DNA of 64,000 nucleotides from Ustilago trichophora. Lineage: Eukaryota > Basidiomycota > Ustilaginomycetes > Ustilaginales > Ustilaginaceae. The stretch is from assembly GCA_900323505.1 (NCBI GenBank), contig OOIN01000039.1, positions 124,001-188,000 on the forward strand. The letters are read 5' to 3'. Positions 1 to 11,300 of the stretch are shown here, piece by piece; the stretch's first letter is position 1, and each line of letters starts with the position of its first letter. Made by a program: the position numbers and the translations under genes. Under the pieces are notes generated by a model. That model was not told where the DNA came from. It saw nothing but the letters and a program-made list of their open reading frames with translations, and ran no database searches.

Positions 1-10
1 AGCCTTCCTC

Positions 11-1279
11 ATGGCTTCGAACACGTCTTGCGCCCGCTGCAAGGTCCTTTTTCCGCCGACACACTTCGTTGGCGTGTCTGGCAGGCCGACCAAGACTTGC
101 GCCAGCTGTCGAAAGCGGCCAGTACCAACAGCCGTTTCTCCCTTCTCTCCGAACGTGCAGACCCCCCATCTGGTTTGCCGCTCTAGGTCTTCTTCACCTT
201 CTGCTCGCTCGCCATCGACCGCATCCCCTTCTCACGGTCGTACACGCCGCGACGACGCCCATTTCGCGTCAGCAGCATCAGTTCGAGCGCTCGAAACTCG
301 CTTTGGCCGCCTAGAACACAGTCTAGACAGCCAACTCACCCAGCTCTTCGACGCCATACGGGCTTTACAGCCGCCAACAGACCCAGCACCAGCTCTGCTC
401 CCCTCCCAGCCAGCTCTGCAGGTCTCGCCGCCGCTCCCTGCCCTACCACCAACACCGCGGGTTCAGCCAGTGACGTCGACGGCGCTCACCTCTGTTGGTA
501 ACCAAAACACAACCGCAGGTGAGTTGCCTCTCCTGTCCGTCTCTCGCTGCTTCCCCTGGGTCCCTGCCGACGTCGTGGCCCTCGTGGAACGCGACCAGCT
601 CCGACCAGAACAGTTGGTCAAGCTTCGCAACCCAGAGTCACGCGTCTCTCAAGCTGCTGTCCAGTCCACCAGCCTCAACATTGAAGGTGGACAGCTCCGA
701 ATCTCCGAGGAGTCTGCCGAGTCGCGCACCTCTGCGTTTGTCAAGGCCATCCCGTCCATTGCCGCCCTCGCCCAAGTCTGGTTGGTGTACGTAGCTATCC
801 GCGCTCGTCACACCAACAACTGGGAACTCAACGACGCTCTGCTCTCTCACTTAGAGCAACTCATCGAGTTCAACCAGCTCTACACTTGGCGTGCTGTCGC
901 AGACTACCACCTCGCCGTCTGCAGGCTCCGCTTTGGCACTGGCGCTGTCATCGAGTGGTCTCATTACGACCCGCAGATTGCCGGTCGGGTACTCTTGCCC
1001 TACCATAAGACAGTCAGCCTCCCCCCGACTCGTGGCGAGCCTAGCTCCAGCTCTCGCCACCCTTCCTCCAACCAGCGTTCCACGCGCCTTCCACGCACAG
1101 GCTCTGGCGCTTCCTCCGATCCCTGCAGGAAGTACAACTCTGGCGCTCATTGCCCGGGTTGTACACGACAACACACTTGTCTTCACTGCCAAGGTCGACA
1201 CCCGTTGACGCAATGCCCGTCATTCGCCAACAAGGCTACCACCAACACCAGCAACGTTCCCGTCAAGAAGGCGAACTAG
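11..1279 (+). CDS. Gag-like protein of the retrotransposon
   Basis: A 422-aa ORF starts at the first ATG of the window. It has a Cys pair cluster at the N-terminus (CARC at residues 7-10 and CASC at about 30-33), a long Pro/Ser/Thr-rich low-complexity region, a predicted helical middle part (about residues 180-310) and a C-terminal Cys/His-rich segment (CPGC, CLHC, then a final C) that resembles a zinc knuckle. This fits a nucleocapsid-type protein packaging the element RNA in the cytoplasm. Its end overlaps the reverse transcriptase frame, which lies one base back (-1). Gag sequences diverge quickly, so the call rests on position and the Cys/His motifs. The ATG is preceded by only 10 visible bases, so an upstream start cannot be excluded. 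Confidence 0.7.
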   Translation: MASNTSCARCKVLFPPTHFVGVSGRPTKTCASCRKRPVPTAVSPFSPNVQTPHLVCRSRSSSPSARSPSTASPSHGRTRRDDAHFASAASVRALETRFGRLEHSLDSQLTQLFDAIRALQPPTDPAPALLPSQPALQVSPPLPALPPTPRVQPVTSTALTSVGNQNTTAGELPLLSVSRCFPWVPADVVALVERDQLRPEQLVKLRNPESRVSQAAVQSTSLNIEGGQLRISEESAESRTSAFVKAIPSIAALAQVWLVYVAIRARHTNNWELNDALLSHLEQLIEFNQLYTWRAVADYHLAVCRLRFGTGAVIEWSHYDPQIAGRVLLPYHKTVSLPPTRGEPSSSSRHPSSNQRSTRLPRTGSGASSDPCRKYNSGAHCPGCTRQHTCLHCQGRHPLTQCPSFANKATTNTSNVPVKKAN

Positions 1280-4200
1280 TGGTGAGTACGCCCACTCACT
1301 CAGGCGACATGCCTCGCCCTCAGCCCGTGCCGCTCCAAACAGCACCAACCCCGCTGCCCGTGCCGCCCACAACAGCACCCCTCAGGTCTGGGCCAACCCC
1401 AGCACCTTCTCCTTCGCTTGTGCCGCCCACAGTAGCACCACTCCGGCCCGTGCCGCCCACAGTAGCACCAGCTAGGACTGAGCAAACCTCAGCTCCTCTT
1501 TCCCGCCCGTCCTTGGACGCTCTCACCAACGGCATTGTCGACATGTCCCCTGACTCCGCCTCAACTTTCCTCTCTGCCTTGCTTTCAGGCACGCCGCCGC
1601 CGCCAAGACCCAATACCTTGTGCGAACGGCCCATCTTCGATGCCACCGACGTTCCAGCAACGGTTGGCACTCTCCAACTGCGGTACTGGTCACAATTCTT
1701 AGACCTCTACCCCGACCAAGCCTTCGCCACTCAGCTGCGAGGCGCTTTGCGCCATGGGGTTAAGCTCGGTTACGACGGTCCTCTGCGACACAATGCTCGA
1801 CCGGACGTCAACAACTTGCCCATGGATTCAGCCGACGTACAACACCTTCGCCGCGAGATCGAAACTCGCATGCAAGAAGGTCGCCTTCGCCACGTTGCTA
1901 ACCCTAGTGACGTACGCCTGGTCTGCTCTCCTGTCGGTGTGGTACCCAAGCCTCACTCTGACAAGAGACGGACCATATACCATCTCTCGCACCCTCGAAA
2001 ACCAGGTGCGCGACTGCCTTCAGTCAATGATGGCATACATCCGTCCTTCGTCACCATCCGCTATGAGAGTCTCGACGCCATCATGGAGTTCATTCGCGAA
2101 CATCCTAGCGCCTCTCTGTGGAAAGCAGACTTGGAGGATGCCTTTCGTCACGTCATTGTATCCGAGTCTGATGCCAGACTCATGGGTATCCACTTCGACA
2201 GACGACATTACCAGGAATGTGCGCTGGCGTTTGGTGGACGCTCCTCACCATTCCTTTTCAACCTTTTCGCCGAGTTCCTGCACTGGCTCACCACCTTTGC
2301 CCTGCAGTCCGTGACACCATCGTCGACCTCGCATTCCGAGGTGTCACACTACCTCGACGACTTCTTTGGGGCGTCTGACGCTTCTGCCAATCCGGCGACA
2401 CCAGTCCAGGTCCTCAGCCTTGCCTCGGCTGCACTGGGCTTCCGGATCAGCCGGAAGAAGACTCTCTGGGACACCACCAGACTGGAGGTGCTAGGCATCG
2501 AGCTGGACTCAGTTGCTCAGACCGCCTCCATCACACATCAACGCCGCCAGCGCATTCTTCAGCTGTGTGGCCGCATCGTCGACAGAGGACGTGCCTCCCT
2601 GCTTGAGTTACAGCAAGTAGCTGGCCATCTCCAGTTTGTAACTCGAGTTGCTCCTCACGGTCGTGCTTTCCTTTGCCGTCTCTATGACGCCGTCCGGTCC
2701 CACTACAAGGCCCCTTTCGGTCGTCGTATCAGTAAGGCGACTCGATCTGAATTGCTCTGGTGGATCGCCACGCTCAATACATGGGACGGCGTCTCCCTTC
2801 TTCAGCCGTCTCCGCTTGTCGTAGAGCATGTATGGACAGATGCCTCTAAGCGGTGTATTGGTGCTCATCTAGGCACCATGGACGAACCTGTAGCCGCCTT
2901 CTCTCACGAGCTAGCTCGTCGACACCGCCGCAAGGACATTCGCTTCCTGGAGGCTCTGGCAGTCCTCGAAGCTCTCCGTCGCTTTGCCCCCCTCTGGTTG
3001 GGTCCTCGCCGAGTGGTGGTGCATGTCGACAACGAGAACGTCAAGTACGGCCTCCGTAAGGGCTCTATACGCGACCCGCAGACCCAGGCGCTCTTTCGAG
3101 CCATCTTCTCTCTGTGCTTGCAGCAGCACATCGACCTGGTTCCGATTAGAGTTAGCTCCGAAGCTAACATTCTCGCTGACGCTCTTTCTCGCCGTCGTTT
3201 TGCTTTTGTCCAGCAACACTATCCTCGAGCGTACGCTCTCCTGCGGTTCAACGCGGCCAATACGGCTCCCAGCCCCCTGCCTCCTTTGTCTCGGCCTCAG
3301 GCCTCTCGTCGCCAGCAGCCTTCCTCCTCTGGAACGGACTTGCCTCCAGCACACGCACACGTTCCACAACGGTGTGCTTCGACTTCGCCTCCTTCGCCGC
3401 TTCACAACGTTGCCACCCCTTCCCGTCCTCAGAGACACTCCTCATCAAATGGGTGGCCGCCCAACACCTTGCCAACAAGACTTACGGCACAGTCAAGCGT
3501 GACCTCGCCATCATCAAGTCTTGGCACATCGACCTCGGCCTCTCCACAGTTGTTTTCGACTCCGAACGCCTGGCCAGAGTCGTTCGAGGCCTCAAGCGAG
3601 TCGTTGGTGCTCCGCTCCCTGTCGCCAAGCTCGCCATCACCCTTCCCCTCCTGCGCCAACTCCTCCGTGCCCTGCCGACAGTCTGCCCCTCACCACACAA
3701 CCGTCGGATGTTCCGTGCCGCCTTTTGCCTCGCCTTTGCTTGCTTCCTCCGCTCAGGAGAGCTCACTTGGGAAGCGCAAAACACCGACAATATGCTCACA
3801 GTCGGCTCGGTCTGCTTTGCCAGCGACAGGTCGTACGCGACCATCACCATCCCCGCCAGCAAGACCGACCCGTTTCGGCAGGGCGTCGCCCTCACAGCAC
3901 CGGCGGTACCGCTCAGCACTTGCGCCGTCGCTGCTCTCGACGTGGTGTGCCGGTCACGCCCGTCGTCAGCACCCCTCTTCATCCTCGAAGACGGCCGCCC
4001 TTTTGCCAGGTCTTGCTTCGTCGACACCTTACGCCAATGCCTTGCGGCCTCCGGGATCGAGCCCTCGGCCTACTCTGGCCACTCCTTCCGCCGTGGAGCG
4101 GCGACCTGGGCTGCCTCGAACGGTGTTGACGACGACACCATCCGTGGACTTGGCCGTTGGCGTAGCGACTGCTTCCGTCGATACATCGACAAGTCCGCTG

Positions 4201-4416
4201 CCGATCGCGCTGCCACCACCAAGGCGGCGCTCTACACCAACGCCTCAGCCCCCTTGTCACTCGACACCGTCGCCTGGCGCGACATCTAATTGCCTTTCTC
4301 TGGGCTCGCCTGTCCTTGCTCTCCAGCCTCAGCTCATGACCGTTACACCATGCGGTACGCCACTTGCACACCATGTGGCCACGGCTGGGAGCTCGCAAGC
4401 GACTCTCCCGAGTTAG
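1213..4416 (+). CDS. Reverse transcriptase-RNase H polyprotein
   Basis: The frame is open from about 1150; the first ATG is at 1213, inside the end of gag, in the -1 frame relative to it. After a Pro-rich linker the RT domain shows SLWKADLEDAFRH (first catalytic Asp), an ALAFGGRSSPFLFN block and the YLDDFF box with the paired catalytic Asp. RNase H follows: WTDAS, a FLEALAVLEAL helix with the Glu, VVHVDNENV, and a final LADALSR with the last Asp, near base 3190. All expected acidic residues are present, so the enzyme looks intact. Recognisable protein ends around base 3260. The remaining open stretch to 4416 is Ser/Pro/Arg-rich and overlaps the recombinase gene in another frame, so the real product probably ends or shifts frame near 3150-3300. 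Confidence 0.82.
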   Translation: MPVIRQQGYHQHQQRSRQEGELVVSTPTHSGDMPRPQPVPLQTAPTPLPVPPTTAPLRSGPTPAPSPSLVPPTVAPLRPVPPTVAPARTEQTSAPLSRPSLDALTNGIVDMSPDSASTFLSALLSGTPPPPRPNTLCERPIFDATDVPATVGTLQLRYWSQFLDLYPDQAFATQLRGALRHGVKLGYDGPLRHNARPDVNNLPMDSADVQHLRREIETRMQEGRLRHVANPSDVRLVCSPVGVVPKPHSDKRRTIYHLSHPRKPGARLPSVNDGIHPSFVTIRYESLDAIMEFIREHPSASLWKADLEDAFRHVIVSESDARLMGIHFDRRHYQECALAFGGRSSPFLFNLFAEFLHWLTTFALQSVTPSSTSHSEVSHYLDDFFGASDASANPATPVQVLSLASAALGFRISRKKTLWDTTRLEVLGIELDSVAQTASITHQRRQRILQLCGRIVDRGRASLLELQQVAGHLQFVTRVAPHGRAFLCRLYDAVRSHYKAPFGRRISKATRSELLWWIATLNTWDGVSLLQPSPLVVEHVWTDASKRCIGAHLGTMDEPVAAFSHELARRHRRKDIRFLEALAVLEALRRFAPLWLGPRRVVVHVDNENVKYGLRKGSIRDPQTQALFRAIFSLCLQQHIDLVPIRVSSEANILADALSRRRFAFVQQHYPRAYALLRFNAANTAPSPLPPLSRPQASRRQQPSSSGTDLPPAHAHVPQRCASTSPPSPLHNVATPSRPQRHSSSNGWPPNTLPTRLTAQSSVTSPSSSLGTSTSASPQLFSTPNAWPESFEASSESLVLRSLSPSSPSPFPSCANSSVPCRQSAPHHTTVGCSVPPFASPLLASSAQESSLGKRKTPTICSQSARSALPATGRTRPSPSPPARPTRFGRASPSQHRRYRSALAPSLLSTWCAGHARRQHPSSSSKTAALLPGLASSTPYANALRPPGSSPRPTLATPSAVERRPGLPRTVLTTTPSVDLAVGVATASVDTSTSPLPIALPPPRRRSTPTPQPPCHSTPSPGATSNCLSLGSPVLALQPQLMTVTPCGTPLAHHVATAGSSQATLPS
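3150..4289 (+). CDS. Tyrosine recombinase of the retrotransposon
   Basis: The frame is open from just after a TAG at 3147-3149 to TAA at 4287. It has no in-frame ATG before the conserved region, so it is probably reached by a -1 shift from the RT frame or by splicing. The protein reads as an integrase/recombinase of the phage-integrase fold. It has an N-terminal SAM-like part (LLWNGLASSTR, then LLIKWVAAQ), the first catalytic Arg in CFLRSGELT, the HSFRRGAATWA box carrying His and the second Arg, the GRWRS Trp box and the nucleophile Tyr in RRYI. The FLRSGE form is typical of DIRS-type recombinases. It would integrate a circular cDNA by strand exchange without target duplication. All catalytic residues (R, H, R, W, Y) are present. 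Confidence 0.82.
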
Positions 4417-4488
4417 GCAATCAATTTTTGTTTCTCACTCACTTCGTTTCTTGACACGTGTACCTGACTGTGCTCTCTTGAGAGTGAT
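4377..4488 (+). repeat. Split direct repeat, first copy (B1)
   Basis: This 112-bp sequence begins GGCCACGGCTGGGAGCTCGC and ends GAGAGTGAT. It recurs at 4779-4890 with 111 of 112 identical bases; the difference is C at 4445 against T at 4847. It overlaps the last codons of the long RT frame and follows the recombinase stop by 88 bp. Confidence 0.9.
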
Positions 4489-4778
4489 GTAGAGCGTATG
4501 TGAAACAGACGCTAGCTTCACTCGGCCGAGAGCACGTGATCGGTGTACACGTGTGCCCCTTTGTCCTTTTCAGAGTTGTCGCACTCGACACTCTTCCTTC
4601 TCCTCACCATCATCACTCATTCGCTGCTCGACGTCGTCGACAGCTCCTTTTCGTCTCACCCGCCTCTCCCGTCCCTGTTCACGCCTTGCATGTTAGTTTT
4701 GCATGTTGTCATGTCTGTTAGGTCTCACGCGCATTTCGCCTCGCTTTCACGCGATGCTCGACCACCCGTGCCCCTTAC
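4489..4778 (+). repeat. Inter-repeat segment, predicted A2 of the split repeat
   Basis: These 290 bp separate the two 112-bp copies. In Ngaro/PAT elements the equivalent A2 segment is identical to the far left terminus A1. That terminus lies outside this window, so the identity is a prediction. The segment has only short ORFs and is pyrimidine-rich. Confidence 0.5.
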
Positions 4779-4890
4779 GGCCACGGCTGGGAGCTCGCAA
4801 GCGACTCTCCCGAGTTAGGCAATCAATTTTTGTTTCTCACTCACTTTGTTTCTTGACACGTGTACCTGACTGTGCTCTCTTGAGAGTGAT
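4779..4890 (+). repeat. Split direct repeat, second copy (B2), right end of the element
   Basis: Second copy of the 112-bp repeat, 99 percent identical to 4377-4488. Similarity stops sharply after GAGAGTGAT; the following AATCGGTG differs from the GTAGAGCG after the first copy. The junction with host DNA is therefore placed at 4890/4891. Confidence 0.85.
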
Positions 4891-5308
4891 AATCGGTGTC
4901 ACCAACTGTACCGTCAAAGAAGGCTGCAATGGGGCTGATCTGTGCTTGAGAGCTCTCTCGGAAGGGAATTCTTCTGGATGCAGGGGGAGTGTGTCGTGAA
5001 GGCTTGTGCGGCGAGCCAGCTGAATGGTGCTGGGGGAAATTCAACGGCACACACACTTTCACACAACTTTCACACAACTTTTCACATTTTTGGAGAATTT
5101 AAGGATCCGCCGTGACACTGGACATGTGCCTTCTGCTTTCTCTTCTCCACACTGGCCCTACTTTCTCTCCGCACTCAGCTCACTCACTCACACATCTCGT
5201 CCTTCCAGACACCATCAATCCCTTATACTATATCTTCATCATCGACCAACTGATACAAGCTATACTCACATCAATCATCGCACTGGATAGATATCCAGGT
5301 ACACCACC
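4891..5308. other. Intergenic region, 5' flank of STT4
   Basis: 418 bp between the retrotransposon end and the STT4 start codon. The last 200 bp are pyrimidine-rich with many CTCACTCAC and ATCATC runs, as is common in fungal 5' leaders, and TTATACTATATC at about 5223-5234 is a weak TATA-like sequence. No ORF of note. The insertion has placed the retrotransposon only about 0.4 kb upstream of STT4. Confidence 0.5.
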
Positions 5309-8300
5309 ATGGACAGCCTCGATCTGCCCACCCACCAGCTCATCCTGGATGGCTTGGCACTCAACCTCGCCGAAGACATTGCCAACGTCCCCTCGGCTCG
5401 CTCTCACGTCCGCTCGCTCTTTGCTCAGTCGGCCACCACCAGCAAGGTCACCACGGCATCCACGCTCTTCCTTTCCGCCTCGGCAGCCAGGACTCAGATC
5501 AGTCTTGCGCTCTTCGCCTCGTCCATCTCCTCGGCCTCGCCATCCACCGAGCACACCACCCACATCAACAACGATGAGCACCTCGTCCCCGTCCTCGACG
5601 ACCTCGAGCAGCTGCTTCGACAGCTCACCCTCGTCGACTTTGACCACGAGATGAGCTGGTCCAAGCATCCGCTCCCTGACCAGCTCGCCTACGCCCTCGT
5701 CTCGAGCTTCTTGCAGGTCTCGATCAACGCTCCTCACCACCGTGCTCGATGCGTCAGTGCCATCTTTGACTTTGCTTCCAAGCTCAGCGATGCGCTCGGA
5801 GCCACTTCTGGTGATGCCCACACTGTCGTTGTCAAGCTAGCTCCCCTCTTCAATGGTCTCTACCGCGCCATTGCCTCCACCTCGTTTGCTTGGAAGCTCA
5901 ACGAGTTTGCCCGCCTCGCCCATGTGCTCAACCCCATCGTCACCTCCACTCAGACCGTGAGGAGGCTCAACGAGGCTCTTTTGCTGCTTGATGACCAGAG
6001 CGCCATCCGTCACCAGGCTGGCCGCGCTACTAGGCGAGCTCCTAAACTGGCCACCGTCAGGCCCACTGACGACCAGTCCGAGGCCAGCGTCGACACCTTC
6101 TTCTCGGGCGACGAGGACGAGGACGCTGACCTCATTGGTCCCGATGGAGGTTTTACCTTCAACGACAACGGCCCTTCAGCTCAAGATGCTCAGGACTACC
6201 GCATCTCTTTCCTAGCTAGGTACCGCCTCGCCGGTGTCCCTCTCTCGGGTCACTACATTCTTTTATCCTCCATCGACATCCTTGAGACGGCCCTCGCCCA
6301 AGCCCTCGCCGTCAATGCTCGCCCTCCCGTCAAGCACTCCTCCGATTCCCAGAAGCTTGGCCTCGACCTCGACCGCATCGATCCCAGCCGTCAGTCTCAG
6401 GCAGACCGTTTCGACCTCGACTCGGAGCCTACCGACGACGATGCCGAGCACCACCAAAGCCGTGCCATCCTCGCCCCTGGCGCCACCAAGAGGGCATGGG
6501 ATTCGCTCCTCCGCTTCTCGATCCAGCCCGACTTTTCCAAGACAGCTCCCACCACCTCAGCTGCCAACGGTCACGCCGATGGATCTGCCAACGGTTCTGC
6601 CCAGCAGGCCAACGGAAATGGCAGTCTCCTCTCCTCCCTCCCTCTTCTTGGAGGCACGGAAAACTCGGCTGCCTTCGGTGATGTCACCTCTCACAGCGCC
6701 AAAAACTCTCTCCACGACCTCGACGAGACCCTTTACGCCCTTCTCCGCGCCAGCAACAAGAGCTTCCACGACGTGCAGCGCTTCCTCCTAAGCGAAGGTC
6801 TCAAGAGCGTCGAAGTCTTCCCCGAGCTTTACGTACCCGAGATCCTCGCCGAGAGTCTCAAGCTCTCCGCTCTCTGCTCTGTCGCTCGCAGCTTGGTCGG
6901 CGGTAACAACATCGACAACAACGTCTTTGTCCGCATCCGCTCGCTCCTCAGCGAGGGCGCTCCCATCTTTGACCCCCGTGTTCAGGGCGCAGCTCTCCAG
7001 AGCGTCGGCGTGCTCGTCCGCAACAACAATGCCCTGGCACTGCCCATGACCCGCGTGCTTCGTCACTTTGTCACTTCACCCATTCCCATCTTCCTCCCCA
7101 ACGCTCGAGGCGTCAGCTCTCCCGTCCTGCTGGCTGCAGCTCGTTGCCTCGCCTCGTGCGTCACCATCGCTCCCGGTGACGATCTCGTCGTCTCGACCAT
7201 GTACAACCTGCTCAACTATCTCGGCAGAGACACTCCGGGTGGTCTCGGTGTTGGTGGTGTCGCTGGCAGTGGTGTCTCGGTTCGCAGCGGTGCTTCGCGC
7301 GCCATCACGGCTCGCGACCAGGTCAACGGCATCCCTCTTTCGGGATCGCAGGCCAACATCTCGGCCCGCTCTGAAGACCAGAGGAGGCTCATCAACCTCA
7401 GCACCATCACTGTCATCTCGCGCCTTGCTCTCGAAGTAGGCAAGCCCGACGTCACTGCGCTCACCATTTCCATGCTGCTCCAGCGTCTTCGCAACGCTGA
7501 CGTATCTGCTGAAGCTGCCATCCTCGACAACATCGTGCCTCTGGCTCTGGCTGGCCCTCGAAGCGCTTACATCGACGTGGTGCGAGCTCTTTCGGCGGTC
7601 TCGAGGAGTGCTCTCACAGGTGGTGCCAACCGCCGTGCTGCTGTGGCTGTCGAGTCGGCACAGCTCAAGCTGGCCCGCGGTCTCGGTCGTCTCGAGGAGC
7701 GCGACGAGCGCGACTCGTCCTCGGCAGACGAGAATGACGCCTCGGGCGGCCGCAAAGAGATCTTCCTCATCGAGCTCCTCCAGCTCTTTGCCGAAAAGGG
7801 TATGCAGCTGCAGACTGTCGCCTCCAGCAGCAAGGCCAGCGCAGAGGAACTCGCTGAGCTCAACACGGACCTAGCTACGCTCCTCCCCGCCATCGCTGCT
7901 GTCCTGGAACACAAGGATATCCACCCCGAGGTACAGCCTACCACCGAGATGGTTTCGCTCTTCCGCAACATGTGGTTCCTGTCCGTTCTCTTCGGCTACG
8001 CCTCCCCCTCCAACATCCGCAACAACATCGCTGCCGACGGTAGTGCCACCTCGCGCCCTACCTCGGCTGCTGAAGCTCAGGCCGAGATCGTTGGGAGGTC
8101 GCTCAGCTCCATCTCGCTCAAGACGCCTACGCTGGTGCCCGAGACGGCACACAACTACCTCGAGAGCGATCTCGAGTACAACTCGGTCCTCAAGCGCGAG
8201 TTCTCCAACCAGACGCTCGACTCGCAGCGCAAGGCCTTGAGTGCCGTCATCCCCTCGCACGCCTCCGACATTCGCTCGTTCAGCTATGCACAGGTCACCT

Positions 8301-11300
8301 TCCTCTCCACCATCTACGATCTCGAGTGTCTTCGCAGCCGCATGGGCCGTCCTTCCATGGTGCTCTCGTACTTTACCAACGAAGGTCTCAACAGCAGCGC
8401 ACTTGTCGGTGCTATGCAGGCGATCGCAGACAAGGTCATCGACTTTTTCATCCGGGATCTCGGCCTGCAGGTCAACAAGCATTCGCTCGACCCTCGCGTT
8501 GCCAACGAGGTCAAGAACCTCATGCTAGGATGTTGCCACCGAGTTGCCAAGGTGCGCCAAGTCTCACAGAGCATCTTGAACAAGCTCGTCTATGCTCTCC
8601 CTTCGCTGCTCTGCGATCAGGATGTGGTAACGACCATGCTCGAGATCCTGACTCTTCTCCGTGATGGATGCGAGGACGAGTTCAAGGACGAGTTTGCTCC
8701 CACTTACAACTATGTGTCGGAGCGTGCCAACGTCTCGTTCGACCTCTCGGACTCCTACACGCAGAGGAACGAGATCCTTTCGCAGTTCCTCACCAAGTCG
8801 CGAGAGTATCTCTCGCTGATCATGAATCTGGCTCCCCTGGAGCTGCAGGGTATTCTCGAGCGATACTTGGGTACATTCGACGACTCGATGCTGCCCGACC
8901 GCAGCGAATTGGGTAAGAGCGTGGCGCTCGAGTACGCCCGCAGCATGCCCGTTTCTGCTCGCAAGGAGCGTCTGCTGCCTGCGCTGGGTGGATGGCGCTC
9001 GGATGCCAGCAGCTCGTTCATCGGCGAGCTGTCGGCCAAGAGCACCTACCTGGGCGAGATGACCGGTATCCACCTGGCCCTCACCAAGGGTCTGGTGGAA
9101 CTCTCCAAGGATCCCACCAACACCATGTCGCCTTCGAGCGTCGCAGAGTGCCGACAGCAGCTCGCTGCTCTTTCCAACGAGGTCGGTTCCAGGCGCAAGG
9201 TGCTTCCCTTTGCCGAGCTGCGTCGACTGCTCTACCGCACCGCAGCGCTGGTCGTTGCTCTGCCAGAACCAGACTACGAGCTTCTGCACTTTATCGTCTC
9301 GATCCCCTTCCTCGTCTTCACTCCCGAGGCCATCTCTACGGCTTGCCAAGTATGGACCTGGGTCATCGGCGCCCGCCCCGAAGTGGAGACCAAGATCATG
9401 GTCGAGCTCACCATTGGTTGGGCTATGACTGCCAAAGCTCGCAAGGGTATCTTTTCTCCCAACCTCACGACGAAGCACCCCTTCCTGCGCAAGACTGAAA
9501 TGGGTGCCTTCAACCGCGAAGAGATCACCGCAGAGCAGGAACAAGCAGCTCGACTTTTCACCCCCCATCTCACCTTGATCCATCTCATCTCGAGCCGCTT
9601 CCAGGCTTTCCGATACCGAGACCCGACCATGGTGCTCTCCCTTGTCCGACTGCTGCAGCACTCGGGCGCCGCTGTAGACCGCATGAGCACCCATCCTCTG
9701 GCACGAGAGGCTAGATTCACCCTGCTCAACTTTGGATTCCGCCTCATCCAGACTTCGCAGCTCGAAGGGCTTGTTGAGCATCACCTGCGCGAGGCGCTGT
9801 ACAAGCTGGGATATGGCTGGTTCTCGAGCAGCCCGCAGTGGTCGTTCGGCGGAAATCGTCTCCAGCTGAGCGCAGACATGCAGGTTTTGCAGGAAACGCT
9901 GGATCTGCTCCAGGGGGATGTGGTCAGGGCCGACCAGCACGTCACCAGTTTCCCACCCACTCTCAGCGCCGTACGCATGCCAGGCGGTCTGACGCTCCAG
10001 GAAGCGATCAAGAGCTTTGACGAGAAGAAGCGACTGTTGCAGCTGCTGGTGGAGAACGAGTACTCTCGTCTGTCGGTCTGGGCCAATCCTCTCAACACGG
10101 CCAGCCGTGGCTCCGACTTTGTCGGCTCGCTGAGCAAGAGTATGACCGAATCCAACTGGGGCAGCTTTGTTGAGTCTGCCTGGCGCATCTCTCCCGTGAT
10201 TGCCGTCCAGCTCGGTTCGCGATTCCCCCAATCTAAAGCCTTGCGCTCATCCCTAGGCCGATTGATCCGCAGCCAACCCTACAAAACCGTCGACAATCCA
10301 GCCTCGCTCAAATACCTGCTCGACGACCACCTGCACCTTGCCCAGAAGGAATCCTCGGATCTCCGCTGGCTCTCTTACTGGGCGGCCGTCTCGCCCGTTG
10401 AAGCCATCGACCTCTTCCAACCCGAATACGATAATCACCCTTTACTCCTCCAATACGCCATGCGATCTCTCGAGCAGCATCCTGTCGAACTCACCTTCTT
10501 CTACGTCCCCCAAGTCGTCCAAGCCCTCCGCACCGACGAATACGGCTACGTCGAACAGTTTATCTTTGAAACTTCCAAGATCTCGCAACTCTTCTGTCAC
10601 CAGATCATCTGGAACATGAAGGCCAACAGTTACAAGGACGACAATGCGGAGGAAGAAGATCCGATGAAGCCTACTTTGGACCGAATGGTGGACAACATTG
10701 TCAATGCGCTTTCGGGCGAAGCGCAGGATTTCTACGAGAGAGAATTCGGATTCTTCAACGAGGTCACTTCCATCTCTGGCAAGTTGAAGCCGTATATCAA
10801 GAAGAGTAAGCCGGAGAAGAAGGCCAAGATCGACGAGGAGATGGCAAAGATCAAGGTGGATCCGGGAGTTTACCTGCCTTCGAATGCGGATGGTGTTGTG
10901 GTGGATTTGGATCGCAAATCCGGTCGTCCGTTGCAGAGTCACGCCAAGGCACCGTTTATGGCTACGTTCAAGGTGCATCGAGAGATTGTCAGACCGGGTG
11001 ATGAGGGGGATGAGAATACGCCACCCAAGAAGACGGGGGTTGATGTTTGGCAGGCGGCGATTTTCAAAGTTGGTGACGATTGTCGTCAAGACGTTCTTGC
11101 GTTGCAGGTGATTGCCATGTTCAAGAACGTGTATACCACCGTTGGCATTGATCTTTACCTCAACCCTTATCGAGTCACTGCCACGGGTCCAGGATGCGGA
11201 GTTATCGACGTAGTGCCCAACGCCACCTCTCGAGACGAGATGGGACGGGCCAAGATCAACCACCTCCTCACGTTCTTCATTGGCAAGTATGGCAATCCCG

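Larger units (their letters stand above)
1..4890 (+). mobile_element. DIRS/Ngaro-like tyrosine-recombinase retrotransposon (left end outside window)
   Basis: The stretch encodes, in order, a gag-like protein, a reverse transcriptase with RNase H and a tyrosine recombinase, all on the plus strand in overlapping frames. There is no DDE integrase, no protease and no LTR. At the right end a 112-bp sequence (4377-4488) recurs at 4779-4890 with one difference, separated by 290 bp. This B1-A2-B2 layout is the split-direct-repeat terminus known from Ngaro and PAT elements; the matching A1 copy would lie left of position 1. No methyltransferase domain of the DIRS1 group is seen, which favours an Ngaro-like affiliation. 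The three ORFs have no stop or frameshift damage to key motifs, so the copy looks recent. The outer right boundary at 4890 is inferred from the repeat end. Confidence 0.85.

Noticed and set aside
3260..4416. C-terminal 380 residues of the long RT frame as a real domain
   Set aside because: The composition is Ser/Pro/Arg-rich and the region is antisense-free shadow of the tyrosine recombinase frame, which holds the conserved motifs.
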